Both the position numbers and the translations under genes were made by a program. From positions 184,768 to 248,767 of the forward strand of contig NZ_AFXQ01000003.1 in NCBI RefSeq assembly GCF_000224415.1: DNA of 64,000 nucleotides. Reading direction: 5' to 3'. Shown piece by piece: positions 34,324 to 42,752 of the stretch. The notes beneath the pieces are model-generated. The model did no database searches. It was not told the origin of the DNA and was given only the letters and a program-made list of their open reading frames with translations. The stretch comes from Citricoccus sp. CH26A. Lineage in GTDB: Bacteria; Actinomycetota; Actinomycetes; Actinomycetales; Micrococcaceae. The stretch's first letter is position 1, and each line of letters begins with the position of its first letter.

Positions 34324-35477
34324 CCTACACCTCGCCCCTGCTGTCCGGCCCGGACGCCGTCCACGGAGCGGTGGCCGGCACCGGTCCCGACGCCCCGGTG
34401 GCCGCGCACTACGGCCAGCCGGTGGCCGAGCAGCGCGCCCTGGCCGCCGGCACCGCGGTGGTGGACCTGTCCCACCGCGGCGTGGTCACGGTCTCCGGCC
34501 CGGAGCGGCTGAGCTGGCTGCACGTGCTGACCAGCCAGCGACTGGACCGGGGGGTGGAGCCCGGGACCTCCACGGAGACGCTGTTCCTGGACGTCCAGGG
34601 CCGCATCGAGTTCGACTGCCACCTCGTGGACGACGGCGCCACCACCTGGCTCACCGTGGAACCGGGCGAGAACGTTGGGCTGGCCGACTGGCTGACGAGG
34701 ATGAAGTTCGCCTCCCGCGTGGAGATCGCGGACCGGACCGGCGAGATCGCGGTGATCGGCACCACCGGTGACGTGCCGGCGTGGGACGAGCGGGACGACG
34801 TCGTCCGGTGGCGCGATCCCTGGCCGGCCATCGGCGAGGGCGGCTTCCCGTACACCGTCGACCCCGACCCGGCTCGGCACCCGGCCGCCGACTGGTCCTG
34901 GTCCGAGTACCTGGTGCCCGTCTCCGAGCTCGGTGCCCTGCCCGAGGGCTTCACCCTGGCCGGCGTGCTCGCCGCCGAGGGGTTGCGGATCGCGGCGCTG
35001 CGGCCCCGCCACGGGGTGGACACCGATGACCGCACCATCCCGCACGAGGTGGACCTCGTGCGCACGGCGGTGCACCTGAACAAGGGCTGCTACAAGGGCC
35101 AGGAGACGATCGCCCGGGTCCACAACCTCGGCCACCCGCCGCGCCGCCTGGCGTTCCTGCAGCTCGACGGCTCGGGCCACACCCTGCCGGAACCCGGTGC
35201 GGACGTGATCGTGCGCCCGGAGTCCGGGACCGCCGAGGCCGGCACCGCCCGGTCCGTGGGCACGCTCACCTCGGCCGCCCAGCACCACGAGATGGGCCCG
35301 ATCGCGCTGGCCATCCTCAAGCGCAACACCGACCCCGAGGCAGAGCTGCTCGTGCGGGAGGGCAACGCCGAGGACGGCTGGTCCTTCACGGCGGCCGCCC
35401 AGGAGGTCGTCGTCTCGCCCCAGGCCGGCAAGGCCGTCGGCCGGGCCACCGGCTTCGTGCGCCGCGGCACCCGGTAG
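34320..35477 (+). CDS. ygfZ: YgfZ/GcvT folate-binding protein
   Basis: 385 residues. The family takes part in Fe-S cluster protein maturation with tetrahydrofolate. The signature K-G-C-Y-x-G-Q-E is present as NKGCYKGQETIARVHN (about 258), with DLSHRGVVTVSGPERLSWLH near the N-terminus. ATG 34320 overlaps the nitrobindin stop (ATGA). It converges on the GNAT gene with a 33-bp gap that has no clear terminator. Confidence 0.92.
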   Translation: MTYTSPLLSGPDAVHGAVAGTGPDAPVAAHYGQPVAEQRALAAGTAVVDLSHRGVVTVSGPERLSWLHVLTSQRLDRGVEPGTSTETLFLDVQGRIEFDCHLVDDGATTWLTVEPGENVGLADWLTRMKFASRVEIADRTGEIAVIGTTGDVPAWDERDDVVRWRDPWPAIGEGGFPYTVDPDPARHPAADWSWSEYLVPVSELGALPEGFTLAGVLAAEGLRIAALRPRHGVDTDDRTIPHEVDLVRTAVHLNKGCYKGQETIARVHNLGHPPRRLAFLQLDGSGHTLPEPGADVIVRPESGTAEAGTARSVGTLTSAAQHHEMGPIALAILKRNTDPEAELLVREGNAEDGWSFTAAAQEVVVSPQAGKAVGRATGFVRRGTR

Positions 35478-35510
35478 GCGGCCGGCCCCATCACCGGGTG
35501 AACAGTCCCG

Positions 35511-36269
35511 TCACTGGGTGAACAGCACCGTCGTCTGTGACCCGGCCAGCTCGAAGCCGAGGGTGTCGGCCAGGTGCTGCGAGGCGGTGTTGCCCAGCGC
35601 GGCCCGCCACTGCGGCACGAGCCCCTCGGTGAAGGCCTCCTCCATGGCGATCGCCGCGGCGTAGGCTCCCAGGCCCATCCGGCGCACGTCGGGGCGCACC
35701 AGCACGCCCAGGTGGCCGATCAGCCCCTGCCATTCCTCGTACCCGGCCCCCGCGACCGGGTCGCCGGTCGGGGTGCCCGAGCCGTCGTCGGGAACCAGGG
35801 TGAAGGTGGCGTCCAGGCCGGACAGCCCCACCTCGGTGACGTCGTCCGCGGGGCACAGCGCCTCGAGCGTGGCGGCGTCGGCCACCTCGTAGGACACGGC
35901 CACGGAACCGGAGCGCTCGATCTCCGGGACGTCCTCCGCGTAGTAGAGCGCCGACTCGCCCAGGGAGCGGGCGGCGTGTCCGGCGCCGAGGCGGATCATC
36001 GTGGACTCCAGGGCCAGGACCTCGTCGTCCACGTCCCGGGCGGCGTCGAGCAGCCAGCGGGGACCGTAGAGCACGGAGGTCTGGTAGAGGCGAACGAAGG
36101 TGGCGATCTGCTCGTCCGCGCCGTCCTGCGCGCCGGAGTCCGTGGCCACCTCGATCCGCCGGGAGCCCGGGGGAGACCCGGCGGCCTCGGTGATCGAGCC
36201 GTCGGGCAGTCCCAGGATCCGGGACCAGGCCAGCTCGATGATCTGGCGGGTGTGGCTGTTGACGGGCAT
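35511..36269 (-). CDS. GNAT family N-acetyltransferase
   Basis: 252 residues. The acetyl-CoA loop is VLVRPDVRRMGLGAYAAAIA near 200, followed by RAALGNTASQHLADTLGFEL, the usual C-terminal GNAT pattern. The N-terminal half is unusual and family-poor. TAGCCT (minus strand, 36281-36276) is 6 bp before ATG 36269 but overlaps the pfkA stop codon, so this could be chance. Substrate unknown. Confidence 0.85.
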   Translation of the reverse strand: MPVNSHTRQIIELAWSRILGLPDGSITEAAGSPPGSRRIEVATDSGAQDGADEQIATFVRLYQTSVLYGPRWLLDAARDVDDEVLALESTMIRLGAGHAARSLGESALYYAEDVPEIERSGSVAVSYEVADAATLEALCPADDVTEVGLSGLDATFTLVPDDGSGTPTGDPVAGAGYEEWQGLIGHLGVLVRPDVRRMGLGAYAAAIAMEEAFTEGLVPQWRAALGNTASQHLADTLGFELAGSQTTVLFTQ

Positions 36270-36278
36270 CCTTGAAGG

Positions 36279-37310
36279 CTATCGCCCGAACAGCACCTTC
36301 GCCTCGTCGTAGCGGTGCTGCGGGACCTCCTTGAGCCCGTCCAGGGCGGCGGCGAGCTCCACCCGGACGACCTCGGTGCCGTCGAGGGCGACCATCTTCC
36401 CGTACTCGCCGTCGGCGACGAGGTCGATGGCCCCCATGCCGAAGCGGGTGGCCAGCACGCGGTCGAAGCCGGTGGGCGCACCGCCGCGCTGGATGTGGCC
36501 CAGCACGGTGTTGCGGGTCTCGATCCCGGTCATGTCCTCGATCCGGTGCGTCACCCACTCGCCGATCCCGCCCAGTCGCGGCCGGCCGGAGGCGTCCGCA
36601 CCGGCCTCGGCCAGCGGGTCGTCGTGCCCCTCGGGGACGAAGCCCTCGGCGACGACCACGAGCGGTGAACGCCCCCGCTCGTGCACCTGGCGGACCCAGT
36701 CGCACACCTGCTCCATGGAGGTGCGCTGCTCCGGGATCAGGATCGCGTGCGCGCCGGCGGACATGCCCGAGTGCAGGGCGATCCAGCCCACGTGCCGGCC
36801 CATCACCTCGGCCACCATGCACCGGTGGTGGGACTCACCGGTGGTGCGCAGCCGGTCCATGGCGTCGGTGGCGATCGAGACGGCGGTGTCGAAGCCGAAG
36901 GTGTAGTCGGTGGCCTTGAGGTCGTTGTCGATGGTCTTGGGCACCCCGACCAGCGGGATGCCGTCGTCGGACAGCCGCTTCGCCCCGGCCAGGGTCCCCT
37001 CGCCGCCGATCGCCACCACGGCGTCCAGCCCCAGCCGGGCCATCTGGGCCTTGATGTTCTCCGGGCCGCCGCGCGGGTGGTTGTAGGGGTGCGTCCGGGA
37101 GGTGCCCAGGATGGTCCCGCCGGTGCGGGCCAGGCCGCGGACCCGCTGGCGTGGCAGGTCCTCCACGTCGCCCTCGATCAGTCCGCGCCAGCCGTCCCGG
37201 ATGCCCACGAGCTCGTAGTCGTAGGTCTTGATGCCGTGCAGGACGGCGGAGCGGATGACCGCGTTGAGGCCGGGGCAGTCCCCGCCGCTGGTCAGGAGGC
37301 CGACGCGCAT
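36279..37310 (-). CDS. pfkA: 6-phosphofructokinase
   Basis: 343 residues of the group III phosphofructokinases. It phosphorylates fructose 6-phosphate in glycolysis. Motifs are GLLTSGGDCPGLNAVIR, IGGEGTLAGA (Gly105) and PKTIDNDLKA (Lys125). Gly105 favours ATP, while Lys125 is shared with PPi enzymes; the same pair occurs in Streptomyces PFK, which uses ATP. ATG 37310 has a GAAAGGACCTCC ribosome site. A longer upstream frame is not supported. Confidence 0.95.
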   Translation of the reverse strand: MRVGLLTSGGDCPGLNAVIRSAVLHGIKTYDYELVGIRDGWRGLIEGDVEDLPRQRVRGLARTGGTILGTSRTHPYNHPRGGPENIKAQMARLGLDAVVAIGGEGTLAGAKRLSDDGIPLVGVPKTIDNDLKATDYTFGFDTAVSIATDAMDRLRTTGESHHRCMVAEVMGRHVGWIALHSGMSAGAHAILIPEQRTSMEQVCDWVRQVHERGRSPLVVVAEGFVPEGHDDPLAEAGADASGRPRLGGIGEWVTHRIEDMTGIETRNTVLGHIQRGGAPTGFDRVLATRFGMGAIDLVADGEYGKMVALDGTEVVRVELAAALDGLKEVPQHRYDEAKVLFGR

Positions 37311-37357
37311 GCTGGAGGTCCTTTCGACAGGCTGGATCGGATGGTCCTGACCGAAGG

Positions 37358-37609
37358 CTATCGCGAGTGGGGACCGGGCAGGACCCGCTCCAGCGGGATG
37401 GACCCGTCCTGCCAGGGCAGCAGGAGCCACGCCAGCAGGTAGGTGCCGACGCCGATGAACGGCAGCAGGAAGCTCAGCAGGACCAGGATCCGCACCAGCG
37501 TGGGGTCCCAGCCGAACTTCGCGGACAGGCCCCCGCAGATGCCGGCGACCCAGCGGCGCGGGCCGCGGCGGTAGGGGATGGAGCGCAGGGCGCGGTAGAA
37601 GGCGTCCAC
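37358..37609 (-). CDS. Small PspC-domain membrane protein
   Basis: 83 residues made of one PspC domain: RRGPRRWVAGICGGLSAKFG, then a long hydrophobic stretch ending TYLLAWLLLPWQDG. PspC domains are membrane modules of envelope-stress systems. GTG 37609 begins 2 bp after the previous stop. It is the last gene of a three-gene minus-strand unit. Confidence 0.82.
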   Translation of the reverse strand: MDAFYRALRSIPYRRGPRRWVAGICGGLSAKFGWDPTLVRILVLLSFLLPFIGVGTYLLAWLLLPWQDGSIPLERVLPGPHSR

Positions 37610-37611
37610 GG

Positions 37612-37983
37612 TCAGCGCCCCTTCCGCGTGGCGCCGGCGATGCCGCCGGCCACGAGCACCAGGCCGCCGAGCGCGGCGAGGCAGATCAGGACCAGGGCAG
37701 GGTCGACGTCCCAGTCCAGCACGGTCGCGGACAGGGACCACAGGGCCACCAGCAGGGCGATGATGCCCCACACCAGGGTGCCGGTGCGGATGCCCTCGGG
37801 TGCTGTACGGGTCCCGACGGTGGCCGTCGAGCCGCGTCCGGAGGTCCCGTCGAACTCGTGGTCCCGGTGGCGGTCGTGGAGGGTGCCGCGGGTGATCTCG
37901 TCCTCGAGGGCCTGGGCCTCCGGGTCGTGGGCCTGCGAGGCGTGGGGGTAGGGGTCGTGGGGGTACGGGTCGTGGGTCGTCAT
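37612..37983 (-). CDS. Hypothetical membrane protein with His/Pro/Tyr repeats
   Basis: 123 residues. The N-terminus repeats HDPYPHDPYPHASQAHDPEA, a potential metal-binding stretch. A charged linker and two transmembrane helices follow (about 68-86 and 91-112). AGGAG lies 8 nt before ATG 37983; GTG 37992 would overlap the upstream stop. No family is recognised beyond its place in the PspC unit. Confidence 0.75.
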   Translation of the reverse strand: MTTHDPYPHDPYPHASQAHDPEAQALEDEITRGTLHDRHRDHEFDGTSGRGSTATVGTRTAPEGIRTGTLVWGIIALLVALWSLSATVLDWDVDPALVLICLAALGGLVLVAGGIAGATRKGR

Positions 37984-37988
37984 GGTGT

Positions 37989-39329
37989 TCACTCCTGCTC
38001 GGTGGGCGTGGTGGTCGGATCATCCACCCGGACGGTCAGCGTGGAGAAGGCCAGGTCGGCGTCGATCTCCAGTCGGCGGTCGGTGGGGGCGTCCACGACC
38101 TGGACGCGGCCATCGCCGGCCACGGCGGGCTCCGAGTTCACGGAGCTGAAGGCGTTGTCCACGGTGAGGTAGACGTCCACGTCGTGCGGCACGATCAGCT
38201 CGGCCTCGGAGAAGGACACGTCCAGGCGGACCGGGTCTGCGCCCGGATCGATGCTGCCGGGCTCGCCGGTCAGGTCGATCAAGCCGGAGCCGAAGCTCAG
38301 GTCGTACCCGGTGCGGCTGTCACCCCGGACGGTGCCGTCCCACGTGGAGTCCCACGCCCCGTCCCAGTCGCCGCGGACGAACGTGCCGCCGGTGGCCAGC
38401 AGGACGGGGATGACCAGGAGGGCCGTGGTGACGGTCAGCCCGCCACCGCCGCGGCCGAGGATGGCCCCGACGATGAGGCCGACGGCCATCACGCCCAGGG
38501 CCGTGGCCAGGCTGGCGGCCCAGATCACGCCCCAGCCGGCGGTGAAGACGCCGAGGTACTTCAGGGCGGCGACGGCGGCCCCGGCCAGGACGGCGACCCC
38601 GATGACCAGCAGCTGGGTGGAGCCGGACAGCGACGGTGGGGTGCGGTCGACCGTGGCCGGTTGCGGCGCGGCCGGAGCCGGAGGTGGGTAGGGAGCCTGG
38701 TAGTGGGCAGAGGGAGCGGTCATGGGGTCACGTCCTTCGGGGGCGCGGTCGGCGGGGGAGGAGGTGGGGGAGGAGGGGCCGGGTGAGGGGGGCCGGGGCC
38801 CGCTGGCGTACCACCCCGTGTCGGAGGGGGCGAGGAAGACGGGCTCGTTCACGGCCGCGGACGGGGCCCCGGACGCAGCGCCTGCGGGGCCCGGGGGCAG
38901 CGCGCGGGGGCCGGACCGGGAGGCGACGAGCCAGACGAACAGGCCGATCACCGCCAGGCCGAGGAGCCCGCCGACGTCCCACCAGCCGCCGTCGGGTCCG
39001 TAGGGCGGGGTGAACAGGCCCACCGCGCCGAGGATCCCCAGGACCAGGCCCCCGGTCATGCCGGAGGTCCACCGTCCCTGGCCGGCCTCCCGGGCGTGGA
39101 TCCGCCCGTCCGGTTCCGGCAGGACCATCCACGCCAGTCCGTAGGCCAGCACGGTCAGCCCCGCGGTCAGCAGGGTCAGCACCACGAACAGGGCCCGGGC
39201 CAGCGTGTGGTCCAGGCCGATGCGGTCGGCGATGCCGGCGACCACGCCGCCCAGCCAGCGCTGGGGACTGCGGACGGTGCGCAGGGAGTGGATCCAGGCG
39301 TAGAAGCCGGAGGCGGGGTTCTCGTTCAT
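37989..39329 (-). CDS. PspC-domain protein with LiaF/DUF4097-like C-terminus
   Basis: 446 residues. The N-terminal PspC domain (RSPQRWLGGVVAGIADRIGL) is followed by further membrane helices, a long Pro/Ser/Ala-rich linker (about 150-240), four more helices, and an extracytoplasmic-type beta-rich C-terminus (LDVSFSEAELIVPHDVDVYL) resembling LiaF. It is likely a sensor or inhibitor of the divergent histidine kinase. ATG 39329 gives the conserved MNENPASGFYAWI start. Confidence 0.85.
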   Translation of the reverse strand: MNENPASGFYAWIHSLRTVRSPQRWLGGVVAGIADRIGLDHTLARALFVVLTLLTAGLTVLAYGLAWMVLPEPDGRIHAREAGQGRWTSGMTGGLVLGILGAVGLFTPPYGPDGGWWDVGGLLGLAVIGLFVWLVASRSGPRALPPGPAGAASGAPSAAVNEPVFLAPSDTGWYASGPRPPSPGPSSPTSSPADRAPEGRDPMTAPSAHYQAPYPPPAPAAPQPATVDRTPPSLSGSTQLLVIGVAVLAGAAVAALKYLGVFTAGWGVIWAASLATALGVMAVGLIVGAILGRGGGGLTVTTALLVIPVLLATGGTFVRGDWDGAWDSTWDGTVRGDSRTGYDLSFGSGLIDLTGEPGSIDPGADPVRLDVSFSEAELIVPHDVDVYLTVDNAFSSVNSEPAVAGDGRVQVVDAPTDRRLEIDADLAFSTLTVRVDDPTTTPTEQE

Positions 39330-39444
39330 GGTTCCATCGTCGCCGTGCGAACCCCGGCCCGGTATCCGGAAAGCCCCTGATCCGACCCGGAGAACCCCCG
39401 GAGGACGGTCCGCGGACACCCCGTACTGGGGCAGGATGGAGGCC

Positions 39445-40680
39445 ATGCACAGTGTCCTCACCCGTCCGGCCGAGGGCCGGGTCGTCGCCGGCGTCTGCAC
39501 CGGGCTGGCCCGGTACCTCGGCCTGCCCACCGGGTGGGTGCGGGCCGGCGTCGTGGCCCTGACCCTGCTCAGCGGGGTCGGAGTGGTCTTCTACGCCTGG
39601 CTGTGGATCTTCGTCCCGGACGAGCACGAGGCCGTGCTCACCGCCGGTGACCCGGTCCGCGGCGCCGCGGAGCAGGTCCGGGAGGCCCCCGTCCGCCTGG
39701 GCGGCGTCCTGGGCCAGGGCTGGCAGGTGATCTTCGGGGTCGTGCTGCTGGGCGTGGCCGCGGTCCTGGCCCTGCAGCTGGGGGCCGGCATCCGGATGAA
39801 CTGGGGCCTGATCGGGCCGGTGGCCGTGGTGCTGCTGGGCATCGCCCTGGCCTGGCTGCAACTGGACACGCTGCGGGACGCCGGGAGGGCGGGCCGGACC
39901 GGGCGGATCAGCTCGCTCGCCCTCGGACTGCTGCTGGTGATGGCCGGCGTGCTGGCGCTCGCGGCCGGTTTCGTCGGCACGGACGAGTTGTGGCTGGGAC
40001 TGCTGGTGGCGGCGGTGATCGTCGCCGGCGTGGTGCTGGTGGCCGCCCCCTGGGTGCTCAAGGCCTGGCGCGATGCCACGGCGAAGACCTCCGCGCTCGC
40101 CGTCCAGACCGAGCGGGCCGAGATCGCCGCCCACCTGCACGACTCCGTGCTGCAGACCCTCGCCCTGATCCAGAAGAACGCGGACACCCCCTCCACCGTG
40201 GTGCGGCTGGCCCGCGCCCAGGAGCGCGACCTGCGCCAGTACCTCTACCAGGATCCCTCCCGGCCCACCGGGACCCTGACGGACCGGCTCGAGGACCTGG
40301 CCGCGGCGATCGAGGACGACCACGGCCAGCCCATCGAGGTGGTCACCGCCGGTTCGGCCACCGGTCCCTGGCTGGACCCGGTGCTGCAGGCCTCGCGCGA
40401 GGCGATGCTCAACGGGGTGCGCCATGCCGGGCCGGTCCAGGTCTACGCGGAGGCCCGGCCGGAGGCCGTGGAGGTCTTCGTCAAGGACCGCGGCCCCGGT
40501 TTCGACCTCTCGGCGATCCCGGCGGACCGTCTCGGGATCCGGGAGTCGGTCATCGGCCGGATGGAGCGTGCCGGCGGCACGGCGAGGATCATCACCGGTG
40601 ACGGCGGCACCGAGGTCCGGTTGCACCTGCCGGTCCCGGCGGAGAATGGGAAGAACGGCGAGGAAGGGCGGCAGGGATGA
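39445..40680 (+). CDS. PspC-domain sensor histidine kinase (LiaS-like)
   Basis: 411 residues. An N-terminal PspC domain (RVVAGVCTGLARYLGLPTGW) and four further helices to about residue 203 precede a HisKA_3-type dimerisation motif, AAHLHDSVLQTLALIQ (phospho-acceptor probably His232), and a GHKL ATPase domain with EAMLNGVRHAG (N box) and DRGPGFDL. It would sense envelope stress and phosphorylate the next gene product. ATG 39445 is chosen for its GGAGG; ATG 39436 is also possible. The stop overlaps the regulator start. Confidence 0.9.
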   Translation: MHSVLTRPAEGRVVAGVCTGLARYLGLPTGWVRAGVVALTLLSGVGVVFYAWLWIFVPDEHEAVLTAGDPVRGAAEQVREAPVRLGGVLGQGWQVIFGVVLLGVAAVLALQLGAGIRMNWGLIGPVAVVLLGIALAWLQLDTLRDAGRAGRTGRISSLALGLLLVMAGVLALAAGFVGTDELWLGLLVAAVIVAGVVLVAAPWVLKAWRDATAKTSALAVQTERAEIAAHLHDSVLQTLALIQKNADTPSTVVRLARAQERDLRQYLYQDPSRPTGTLTDRLEDLAAAIEDDHGQPIEVVTAGSATGPWLDPVLQASREAMLNGVRHAGPVQVYAEARPEAVEVFVKDRGPGFDLSAIPADRLGIRESVIGRMERAGGTARIITGDGGTEVRLHLPVPAENGKNGEEGRQG

Positions 40681-41333
40681 ACCGGGTACCAGTGAGGGTC
40701 GTCGTCGTGGACGACCACGCGATCTTCCGGACGGGGCTGAAGGCGGACCTGGACCCGTCCGCCATCCAGGTGGTCGGCGAGGCCGGGGACGTGGACTCGG
40801 CGGTCCGGACCATCCACGAGGTGCGCCCGGACGTGGTGCTGCTGGACGTGCACCTGCCCGGTGGCCGTGGCGGTGGGGGAGCCGAGGTGGCCGCGGCCTG
40901 CCAGGAGCTGGCGCCCGGGGTGCGGTTCCTGGCGATCTCCGTCTCGGACGCCGCGGAGGACGTGGTGGCGGTCATCCGCGCCGGGGCCCGCGGTTACGTC
41001 ACCAAGACGATCTCGGGCGCCGATGTCTCGGACGCCGTGCAGCGGGTGGCCGGCGGGGACGCCGTGTTCTCTCCCCGGCTGGCCGGGTTCGTGCTGGACG
41101 CCTTCGGGACGGCGGACGTCGCGGTGCGGGACGAGGAGCTCGACCTGCTCTCGGCCCGCGAGCTGGAGGTCATGCGGCTCATCGCCCGCGGTTACACGTA
41201 CAAGGAGGCCGCGCGGGAGTTGTTCATCTCCGTGCGGACGGTGGAGACGCACGTGTCCAACGTGCTGCGCAAGCTGCAGCTGTCCAACCGCCACGAGCTC
41301 ACCCGGTGGGCGGGTGAACGGGGTCTGCTCTAG
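40677..41333 (+). CDS. NarL/LuxR-type response regulator (LiaR-like)
   Basis: 218 residues. The receiver has acidic pair Asp12-Asp13, phospho-acceptor Asp57 in VVLLDVHLPGG, and Lys in YVTKTIS. A Gly-rich loop (GGRGGGGAE) follows Asp57. The LuxR helix-turn-helix is at about 155-215 (LSARELEVMRLIARGYTYKE). ATG 40677 overlaps the kinase stop (ATGA). Its last 35 bp overlap modC on the other strand. Confidence 0.93.
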   Translation: MNRVPVRVVVVDDHAIFRTGLKADLDPSAIQVVGEAGDVDSAVRTIHEVRPDVVLLDVHLPGGRGGGGAEVAAACQELAPGVRFLAISVSDAAEDVVAVIRAGARGYVTKTISGADVSDAVQRVAGGDAVFSPRLAGFVLDAFGTADVAVRDEELDLLSARELEVMRLIARGYTYKEAARELFISVRTVETHVSNVLRKLQLSNRHELTRWAGERGLL

Positions 41334-41949
41334 CGATCCGGTGGGTGGAGTGGGCCAGCGCCTCGGCGTCCGCCGCGTGATGGGTCACCAGCACGGTCGT
41401 CCGGCCGGTGAGCACCTCGGCGAGCAGGGCGCGGACCTGCGGCACCACCTGGGCGTCCAGCGAGGACAGCGGCTCGTCCAGCAGGACCAGCCGGGGATCC
41501 GAGGCCAGCACGCGGGCGATCGCGGTGCGCTGCGCCTGGCCGCCGGAGAGCTGGTGCGGACGCCGTCCCGCCAGGTGGCCCACGCCCACCCGTTCCAGCC
41601 ACTGCCGGGCCACCCGCCGCCGCGCCGACCGGCCCACGACGCCGGCCCGGTCCAGCCCGTAGGCGACGTTCGCCTCGGCGCTCAGGTGCGGGAACAACCG
41701 CGCGTCCTGGGTCAGGTAGCCGACCCGGCGGTGCCGGGCCGGGACCCACGTGCCGCCGTCGAAGAGGACCTCCGTGCCCAGCGTCGCGTGGCCCGACTCC
41801 GGGCGCAGCCAGCCGGCCAGCGCGTCCAGCACGGTGGACTTGCCGGCGCCGTTCGCCCCGAGCAGCGCCAGGGTCTGTCCCTGCGGGACCGTGAACGCCA
41901 CGTCCACCTCGCGCTCGGGGACCACCACGCGGCAGTCGAGGCCCGTCAC
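41299..41949 (-). CDS. modC: Molybdate ABC transporter ATP-binding protein, short form
   Basis: 216 residues against about 350 for a full ModC. Walker A GANGAGKST (31-39), signature LSGGQAQRTAIARVL (134), Walker B LVLLDEPLSSLDA (154) and the H-loop LVTHH are intact. The C-terminal Mop/TOBE domain is missing, and the protein ends soon after the H-loop in RADPVHPPTG, where the gene runs 35 bp into the convergent regulator. No other frame continues it. GTG 41949 overlaps the modB stop (GTGA). Confidence 0.88.
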   Translation of the reverse strand: MTGLDCRVVVPEREVDVAFTVPQGQTLALLGANGAGKSTVLDALAGWLRPESGHATLGTEVLFDGGTWVPARHRRVGYLTQDARLFPHLSAEANVAYGLDRAGVVGRSARRRVARQWLERVGVGHLAGRRPHQLSGGQAQRTAIARVLASDPRLVLLDEPLSSLDAQVVPQVRALLAEVLTGRTTVLVTHHAADAEALAHSTHRIARADPVHPPTG

Positions 41950-42752
41950 GAGATCGTCACCCGCTTGCGGCCGTAGGCCAGCGTGATGACGGCCAGCGCC
42001 ACCACCACCAGCAGCAGGGACAGCGCGACGGCGGCCTCGGAGTCCGTCTCCCGCTCCAGGTAGACCTGTAGCGGCAGGGTCCGGGTGGTGCCCTGCATCG
42101 ACCCGGCGAAGGTGATGGTGGCCCCGAACTCGCCCAGCGCGCGGGCGAAGGTCAGCACGGTGCCCGCGAGGAGCCCGGGGGCCATCAGCGGCAGCGTGAC
42201 GGTGCGGAAGGTGCGGGCCGGGGAGGCGCCCAGGGACAGGGCGGTGCGCTCGTGGGCCTCGCCCCGGGTCTGCAGTGACCCCTCCAGCGCGACCACGAGG
42301 AAGGGCAGGGAGACGAACACCTGGGCCATGACGACGGCCGTGGTGGTGAACGCGATCTCGATCCCCAGCACGTGCAGGTGCTCTCCGACCAGTCCGCGGC
42401 GGCCGAAGGCCTCCGTCAGCGCGATGCCCCCGACCACGGGAGGGACCACGAGCGGCAGCAGCACGAGCGAGCGGGCCACGCTGCGGCCCGGGAACTCCAG
42501 CCGGGTCAGCGTCAGCGCCAGCGGGATCCCCAGGACCAGGCAGACGGCCGTGGCCGTGAGGGACGTCCGCAGGGACAGGCCCAGGGCGTCGAGCGCCGCC
42601 GGGGAGGTCAGCAACCGGGGCAGCCGGGTCAGGTCCACCCCCGCCACGAGCGCGACGAAGGGCAGCAGGATGACCGCCGCGCCCAGGACGCCGACGACGG
42701 TCAGGGCCCGCGGGGGGCGGACCGGGACGTCACGGGTGACCGAAGCCGGCAT
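41946..42752 (-). CDS. modB: Molybdate ABC transporter permease
   Basis: 268 residues with about six hydrophobic segments. The ABC-permease EAA loop is GASPARTFRTVTLPLMAPGL, followed by the ModB-type ARALGEFGATITFAGSMQGTTR stretch (quoted in part: ARALGEFGAT). It forms the membrane channel for molybdate import. The start ATG 42752 lies inside modA (23-bp overlap). Confidence 0.93.
   Translation of the reverse strand: MPASVTRDVPVRPPRALTVVGVLGAAVILLPFVALVAGVDLTRLPRLLTSPAALDALGLSLRTSLTATAVCLVLGIPLALTLTRLEFPGRSVARSLVLLPLVVPPVVGGIALTEAFGRRGLVGEHLHVLGIEIAFTTTAVVMAQVFVSLPFLVVALEGSLQTRGEAHERTALSLGASPARTFRTVTLPLMAPGLLAGTVLTFARALGEFGATITFAGSMQGTTRTLPLQVYLERETDSEAAVALSLLLVVVALAVITLAYGRKRVTIS

Noticed and set aside
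35487..35525. Direct repeat GGGTGAACAG after ygfZ
   Set aside because: Two short copies overlapping the end of a GNAT gene; no symmetry or context suggests function.
37930..37980. GT-rich repetitive stretch near the PspC locus
   Set aside because: It is the coding sequence for the His-Asp-Pro-Tyr-Pro repeats of the 123-residue protein.
41299..41949. A frameshift as the cause of the short ModC
   Set aside because: Neither alternative frame continues a ModC-like sequence past the H-loop, and the region belongs to the opposite-strand response regulator.
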